A DNA stretch of 10,578 nucleotides, from positions 1-10,578 of the forward strand of contig JAITGW010000065.1 in NCBI GenBank assembly GCA_031280325.1, written 5' to 3'. Every line of letters starts with the position of its first letter. Positions within the stretch are counted from its first letter, which is position 1. The notes below the pieces were generated by a model that ran no database searches, had not been told where the DNA came from, and saw only the letters and a program-made list of their open reading frames with translations. Shown here in pieces: positions 6,999 through 10,578 of the stretch. Source of the stretch: Oscillospiraceae bacterium (GTDB lineage: Bacteria; Bacillota; Clostridia; Oscillospirales; Oscillospiraceae). A program made the translations under genes and the position numbers.

Positions 6999-7076
6999 GA
7001 TATTATACCATAGCCGCAAAGCGGCGAAATGGTATAGGCATTGAGTGCGCGGGAGGGCTTTGCCCGACCCTCACGG
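6999..7076. repeat. Tandem intergenic hairpin repeat, copy 2 (78 bp)
   Basis: This is the second unit at an exact 78-bp period, starting again GATATTATACC. Its first hairpin (TATACCAT/ATGGTATA arms around GCCGC-AAA-GCGGC) is kept apart from two loop-side bases. The second hairpin is diverged (GAGGG/CCCTC or GGGC/GCCC arms). A partial third start, GTATTATAC, follows at 7077-7085, next to the ispA stop. If transcribed from ispA, the pair forms four consecutive hairpins in the 3' UTR, which might stabilise or weakly terminate the message. Confidence 0.8.
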
Positions 7077-7086
7077 GTATTATACT

Positions 7087-7959
7087 CTATTTTTCCCGCG
7101 CCGCCATTTTTTCAGCCAGCGCACAGAGAAACTCTGTTTTCGCCGGAGAAAATCCTCCCAGCGCCAGCACTGCTCTCGCCGTATATTCGTCAATCGCGCG
7201 GCGGCACTCTTCTTCTCCGTAAAGCGTATAGAACGTCGTTTTTCCGTTGCGTTCGTCCGATCCGACAGGCTTTCCGAGCGTTTTCTCGTCGCCAATCGCG
7301 TCGAGCACATCGTCGCGGATCTGAAACGCAATTCCAAAGCTCCGTGCGTAATCCTTCGCGGCGTCAATTTGAAACGCGGTTCCTCCCGCCGCATATACTC
7401 CCATACAACAGGCGGCTTCAATCAGCGCGCAGGTCTTTTGCTCATGCGTCAGCAACAGACGCGCCTCATCAATCGGCTCGCTCTCAGACTCCATATCAAG
7501 GCTCTGCCCAAGGCACATCCGGTATGCGGCGCGCGCCAGCTCCCCGCTGATTTTCACAACACGCTCCGGCGGCAAACGGGACTCCGCCGCGCGCAAAAAC
7601 GCCTCCGCCTGGAGGGCGTCGCCCGCCAAAAGCGCTCTCCACTCTCCAAACGCCGCGTGATTAGACGGCTTCCCGCGCCGCATGTCATCGTCATCCATGC
7701 AGGGCAAATCGTCATGAATAAGTGAATACGCATGTATAAGCTCCGCCGCGCACGCAGCGTCAAGCGCGGCTTCCATATCGCCTCCGGCCGCCTCGCAGAA
7801 TTTCAGCGTGAGAATCGGGCGCAGACGCTTCCCGCCGGCAAGCGCGCTGTAGCGCATGGCGCGGCGCAGCCCGTCTGACTCACTCTGCGCAAAATAAAGC
7901 TCCAGCCGAGCCTCTACCATAAGCCGCAGACGATCCAGTTCCTCCCAAAATGCGCTCAT
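7087..7959 (-). CDS. ispA: Polyprenyl (geranyl/farnesyl) diphosphate synthase
   Basis: This trans-type prenyltransferase adds isopentenyl diphosphate units to allylic diphosphates, giving C10-C20 isoprenoid precursors. The 290 residues match the short-chain class. Visible: GGKRLRP (42-48) for substrate phosphate binding; the first aspartate-rich motif DDLPCMDDDDMRRGKPSNH (83-101) with the two-residue insert typical of bacterial FPP synthases; GDAL (113-116); and the second aspartate-rich motif FQIRDDVLD (212-220), followed by GKP (229-231) and GKTTF (239-243). The protein is mostly alpha-helical and cytosolic. The ATG overlaps the xseB stop by 4 nt (ATGA). It ends the right-hand operon, and repeats begin immediately after its stop. 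Product chain length cannot be fixed from sequence alone. Confidence 0.94.
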   Translation of the reverse strand: MSAFWEELDRLRLMVEARLELYFAQSESDGLRRAMRYSALAGGKRLRPILTLKFCEAAGGDMEAALDAACAAELIHAYSLIHDDLPCMDDDDMRRGKPSNHAAFGEWRALLAGDALQAEAFLRAAESRLPPERVVKISGELARAAYRMCLGQSLDMESESEPIDEARLLLTHEQKTCALIEAACCMGVYAAGGTAFQIDAAKDYARSFGIAFQIRDDVLDAIGDEKTLGKPVGSDERNGKTTFYTLYGEEECRRAIDEYTARAVLALGGFSPAKTEFLCALAEKMAAREK

Positions 7960-8186
7960 TCCGCCGCAAACGGCTCCTCAACCGGCTCACCGTCCGTGCC
8001 TTTGGAGAGCTTTGTCACCGTCTGCTCCGCCTTATCGAGCATTGCGGAGCAGGTCTTAATCAATCCCGCCCCCTCCTCGAACAGCGCGAGCGACTGCTCC
8101 AGCGGAGCGCTCCCCTGCTCAAGCGCGCGGACAATTTCGTCCAGCCGCCGTATATTTTCCTCAAAGCTCGTCTTTTTTGCCGCCAT
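7956..8186 (-). CDS. xseB: Exodeoxyribonuclease VII small subunit
   Basis: XseB is the small, helical, non-catalytic subunit that wraps the coiled-coil arm of XseA in exonuclease VII, a single-strand-specific nuclease that degrades from both ends. The 76 residues are typical. The hallmark run is SFEENIRRLDEIVRALEQG (7-25), then PLEQSLALFEEGAGLIKTC (28-46) and a helix through LDKAEQTVTKL; the acidic tail is disordered-looking. The ATG at 8186 has GAGGAA about 8 nt upstream. It overlaps ispA by 4 nt, and a 21-nt gap separates it from the lipoprotein gene that splits it from xseA. Confidence 0.94.
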   Translation of the reverse strand: MAAKKTSFEENIRRLDEIVRALEQGSAPLEQSLALFEEGAGLIKTCSAMLDKAEQTVTKLSKGTDGEPVEEPFAAE

Positions 8187-8207
8187 ATAACTTTCCTCAA
8201 CCTTTCA

Positions 8208-8726
8208 CTACCGCCCAAAGTTTATTACTTCCCACTCGGAATATGCATCCCGCCGCCCAAGCGCCGCCTGATCGTCGCTGTATTTCGTTGTTTCGATGCG
8301 AAACACCGCCAGATTTCCCGGCGCGAACAGCTTTGGATTTTGGTCGTCGTCGCTCAAACCCTCGCCGTGAGCATACCAAAGCCATGCTCCGCCCTCGTCC
8401 GTGTCCGCGGCGAACGTCACGGAAATAACTGTTCCAAGCCCCGGATTATCCCTGTAAAGACGCTCCGCGATCTCTTGCGCCGCCGCAATATCGCGCTCGC
8501 TCAGCGCGCCGATAAAATCAGACAGCTCAATCTGCCGGACGGACGGCGTTTCCGTCGGGTTGTCCGTCGCCATCGCACTTGGGCCGGACGGCGAAATCAG
8601 CCCCGGCGCGGCCGGCGCTTCTCCTCCCGGTTCGTTCCCGGTCGCCGCGCCGCCGTTGCAGGCGCTCAGCAATACGGCTGCCGCAAGTAATACGGCAAGG
8701 CTCGCCGCCGCTTTCTTTACGCTCAT
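8208..8726 (-). CDS. Small lipoprotein of unknown function
   Basis: This 172-residue protein has a lipoprotein signal: KK at 4-5, a hydrophobic run to about 19, and lipobox LSAC with Cys23 as the likely lipidated residue. A low-complexity linker rich in Gly, Ala, Pro and Thr follows (24-62), suited to tethering on the outer face of the membrane. The C-terminal part (about 65-172) looks folded, with a helical stretch SDFIGALSERDIAAAQEIAE and a likely beta-rich end containing WLWYAHGEG and AVFRIETTKYSDDQAALG. I do not recognise a family. It lies 4 nt after xseA and 21 nt before xseB, inside an operon in which these two subunits are usually adjacent. Its start ATG has GAGG 9 nt upstream. It ends TAG directly followed by TGA. 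Confidence 0.85.
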   Translation of the reverse strand: MSVKKAAASLAVLLAAAVLLSACNGGAATGNEPGGEAPAAPGLISPSGPSAMATDNPTETPSVRQIELSDFIGALSERDIAAAQEIAERLYRDNPGLGTVISVTFAADTDEGGAWLWYAHGEGLSDDDQNPKLFAPGNLAVFRIETTKYSDDQAALGRRDAYSEWEVINFGR

Positions 8727-8730
8727 CCCT

Positions 8731-9966
8731 CTATTCCTCTACAATACACTTAAGCTCGTCCTTTTGCAGACGCACCGTTATTTTCTCACCGCGCGGCGCG
8801 TCCTTCGCCGTGCGTATCACGCTTCCGCCCTCAGTTCGCGCGATCGCGTATCCCCGCCCGAGTACTTTAAGCGGACTTAGCGCGTCAAGCGCCGCCGCCG
8901 CCGCGGAAAACCCTTCCCTCCGCACGGATATTTGACGGAGAGCTGCCGCGCCCATGCGCTCTGTAATTCTGTCGAGCGCAAGGCGCCGATCGTCAATCGC
9001 GGCGCGCGGCGATTGCATTATTCTCCTTCCGCTCAATGCGTCAATCCGCTGGCGATATGCCGCGAGGCGCTGACTCATTGTCCGCTCAAGCCGGTTTGCG
9101 TAAGAGGCGATGGCGGCATAAACCTCATTTATGTCCGGCACGGCAAGCTCCGCCGCGTTCGACGGCGTCGCCGCGCGCAGATCCGCGACAAAGTCCGCAA
9201 TCGTAACGTCCGGCTCGTGTCCGACAGCGCTGATCACGGGAATTTCCGACTCGAATATAGCTCTCGCGACACGCTCGTCATTAAATGCCCACAAATCCTC
9301 CGCGCTGCCTCCGCCGCGCCCTGTGATAATCACGTCGGCAACGCGGTGACGGTTTGCGTACCGTATCGCGCCGACAAGCTCCGGCGGAGCCTCATCTCCC
9401 TGCACGCGCACAGGCAGCAGCACAATCCTCGCAAGCGGCCAGCGCGCGCCGAGAATCCTGATCATATCGCGAACCGCCGCTCCTGCGGACGACGTTATGA
9501 CCGCTATCGTGCCCGGGATTTTCGGAACCGGCTTCTTGTGCTCGTCCGAAAAAAGACCCTCGGCAAGCAGCTTTGCCTTCAGGCGCTCGAACTCAATGAA
9601 CAAATCCCCCACGCCGTCCGGCGTGAGGGTATCCACATAGAGCTGATATGCCCCGTCCCTCGGAAACACGTCCACGCGCCCGAAAGCAAGCATTCTCATA
9701 CCGTTTTCCGGTTTGAAGCGCAGCTTCATCGCAGCGCCCTTGAACATCACGCAGCGCAGTGCGCTCTCGGCGTCCTTAAGCGTGAAATAGTGGTGTCCCG
9801 ATGGGTATATTTTATAATTAGACAGCTCCCCCCGAACCTGAAGACCGCCCAAAACCGGCTCTGACTTCAGCAAACCGCGGATAAGCCCGTTGACCTCCGC
9901 GACGCTGTATATTTTTTCCGTCTCGGCCTGACCGAAAAAGTCAAGCTGTCCCGAAATATTACTCAC
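8731..9966 (-). CDS. xseA: Exodeoxyribonuclease VII large subunit
   Basis: XseA is the catalytic subunit of exonuclease VII, cutting single-stranded DNA in repair. The 411 residues comprise an N-terminal OB-fold (about 14-110, with YSVAEVNGLI and QVRGELSNYK then HHYFTLKD), a catalytic core and a C-terminal helical arm for XseB. The core carries VITSSAGAAVRDM (157-169), ITGRGGGSAEDLWAFND (214-230) and ISAVGHEPDVTIADFVAD (245-262) with ATPSNAAE. I chose GTG at 9966 because GGGGAG lies 9 nt upstream and it overlaps the nusB stop by 8 nt. A TTG at 9987 would add seven poorly conserved residues and lacks as good a site. It ends TAG, 4 nt before the lipoprotein start. Confidence 0.95.
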   Translation of the reverse strand: MSNISGQLDFFGQAETEKIYSVAEVNGLIRGLLKSEPVLGGLQVRGELSNYKIYPSGHHYFTLKDAESALRCVMFKGAAMKLRFKPENGMRMLAFGRVDVFPRDGAYQLYVDTLTPDGVGDLFIEFERLKAKLLAEGLFSDEHKKPVPKIPGTIAVITSSAGAAVRDMIRILGARWPLARIVLLPVRVQGDEAPPELVGAIRYANRHRVADVIITGRGGGSAEDLWAFNDERVARAIFESEIPVISAVGHEPDVTIADFVADLRAATPSNAAELAVPDINEVYAAIASYANRLERTMSQRLAAYRQRIDALSGRRIMQSPRAAIDDRRLALDRITERMGAAALRQISVRREGFSAAAAALDALSPLKVLGRGYAIARTEGGSVIRTAKDAPRGEKITVRLQKDELKCIVEE

Positions 9967-10420
9967 CGGGCAGCTCTCCCCTGACAAAGCTCGCTAAAAG
10001 CCCGTTCACAAACGGCACAGTCTCCGGATGTTCATACTTTTTGGCAAGCTCCACCGCCTCGTTTATCGCGGCGCGAACCGGCACCTCGCCGGACATGTAC
10101 AGCGTTTCGAACATGGCAAGGCGCAGAATTGCCGCCGCCGTGCGGGAAATCCGGTGAAAATCCCAGCCGACGGCATATTTCGATATGTATCCGTCAAGCT
10201 CAGCCCCATGCTCGCTCACGCCGGCGACGGCGCGCGCAAGATAGCTCCGCGCGTCGTCGCCGGGATACGCTTCATAAAGCTTATCCTCTCCGCCCAGGGA
10301 CATATAATAGTCCGGCGAGAGAATTTCCTCTAAAAATTCGCCTGACGGCACAGGGTTTTCCATAAGGGCAAACGTCAGCCGCAGGGCAAGCTCACGCGCG
10401 GCAGTCCGCGACATTTCCAT
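9959..10420 (-). CDS. nusB: Transcription antitermination factor NusB
   Basis: NusB binds boxA RNA together with NusE (ribosomal protein S10) and supports antitermination, mainly on rRNA operons. The 153-residue, all-helical protein has the usual basic N-terminus (SRTAARELALRLTFAL, 4-19) for RNA contact. It also has the conserved C-terminal helices INEAVELAKKY (119-129) and FVNGLLASF (137-145); ILRLAMFE at 98-105 is also typical. The ATG at 10420 has GAGG 7 nt upstream; an ATG two codons later is possible but worse placed. It starts 17 nt after the asp23-like stop and ends with the only TAA of the window, overlapping xseA by 8 nt. Confidence 0.94.
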   Translation of the reverse strand: MEMSRTAARELALRLTFALMENPVPSGEFLEEILSPDYYMSLGGEDKLYEAYPGDDARSYLARAVAGVSEHGAELDGYISKYAVGWDFHRISRTAAAILRLAMFETLYMSGEVPVRAAINEAVELAKKYEHPETVPFVNGLLASFVRGELPGE

Positions 10421-10437
10421 AATATTGCCTCTTTTGC

Positions 10438-10578
10438 CTAAGCTTTTTTCTTCAGGCAGACGCCGCAGACATGGACATTAACCGCACACGGAGTAATGTT
10501 GCACGACCCCTCGATCGCCGAGCGGATATTGCGCTGAACCGCCTCGCCGACCTTGCCGACGGACACCCCGCCCTCTAC
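10438..10578 (-). CDS. Asp23/Gls24 family protein, C-terminal 46 residues only
   Basis: The frame enters from the right edge and ends with TAG at 10440-10438. The visible 46 residues include VGKVGEAVQRNIRSAIEG and VNVHVCGVCLKKKA, which match the end of Asp23 (alkaline shock protein) domains. Family members are small cytosolic proteins often tied to the envelope and encoded just before nusB in Firmicutes. The tail carries four cysteines (Cys-x4-Cys-x6-Cys-x2-Cys) where most family members have none, to my knowledge. Most of the protein, including its start, lies outside the window. Confidence 0.85.
   Translation of the reverse strand, partial: VEGGVSVGKVGEAVQRNIRSAIEGSCNITPCAVNVHVCGVCLKKKA

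Noticed and set aside
6921..7085. CRISPR array
   Set aside because: Only two long hairpin units with no spacer-repeat alternation and no cas genes.
9967..9987. TTG start for xseA at 9987
   Set aside because: GTG at 9966 has a better-placed GGGGAG and begins at the usual N-terminus.

Overview
The window is a compact stretch of bacterial chromosome in which every supported gene lies on the minus strand. It reads from right (upstream) to left (downstream). GC content is high for a Firmicute, with two AT-rich control segments near 1890-1985 and 6765-6860. Gene order and protein families point to the class Clostridia: asp23-like, nusB, xseA, lipoprotein, xseB, ispA, a large non-coding RNA, oapA, dxs, tlyA, nadK, argR, recN. 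No rRNA gene or other lineage marker is present, so the species cannot be named. Stop codons use TAG 7 times out of 11, TGA 3 and TAA 1.

Right block (7087-10578). The tail of an Asp23-family envelope or stress protein is followed by nusB (antitermination), xseA and xseB (exonuclease VII), and ispA (polyprenyl diphosphate synthase). Gaps are tiny or genes overlap (nusB/xseA by 8 nt, xseB/ispA by 4 nt), so this is one operon. A small lipoprotein of unknown role sits between the two exonuclease VII subunits.

Middle (5961-7086). This is 1.1 kb without protein genes. Directly after ispA come two tandem 78-bp hairpin-forming repeats, then a 15-bp perfect inverted repeat, then phased A-tracts leading into a near-consensus extended -10 promoter on the minus strand. 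From that promoter a GC-rich, highly structured RNA of about 750 nt runs down to the next gene. Its position between ispA and an OapA-type membrane protein gene, followed by dxs, matches the genomic context of OLE RNA (ornate, large, extremophilic). OLE is a rare large bacterial ncRNA that forms a membrane-bound complex with OapA. Hairpins with GCAA tetraloops and G-U pairs that exist only on the minus strand support that orientation.

Left block (1-5960). oapA, dxs (first MEP-pathway enzyme), tlyA (rRNA 2'-O-methyltransferase), nadK (NAD kinase), argR and recN form a second tightly packed run. Junctions are 1-nt gaps (oapA/dxs, argR/recN) or ATGA overlaps (dxs/tlyA, tlyA/nadK). The one wider junction is 62 nt before argR. 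argR carries an in-frame amber codon at position 14, before its DNA-binding helix. The remainder is intact, with an internal GTG start that has its own Shine-Dalgarno-like sequence. recN runs off the left edge.

Working together, ispA and dxs supply isoprenoid precursors, and the OLE RNA/OapA pair sits between them. The other genes belong to DNA repair, RNA modification, cofactor supply and transcription control, a neighbourhood conserved in Firmicutes. The main points of interest are the OLE ribonucleoprotein locus with its promoter, and the interrupted argR.
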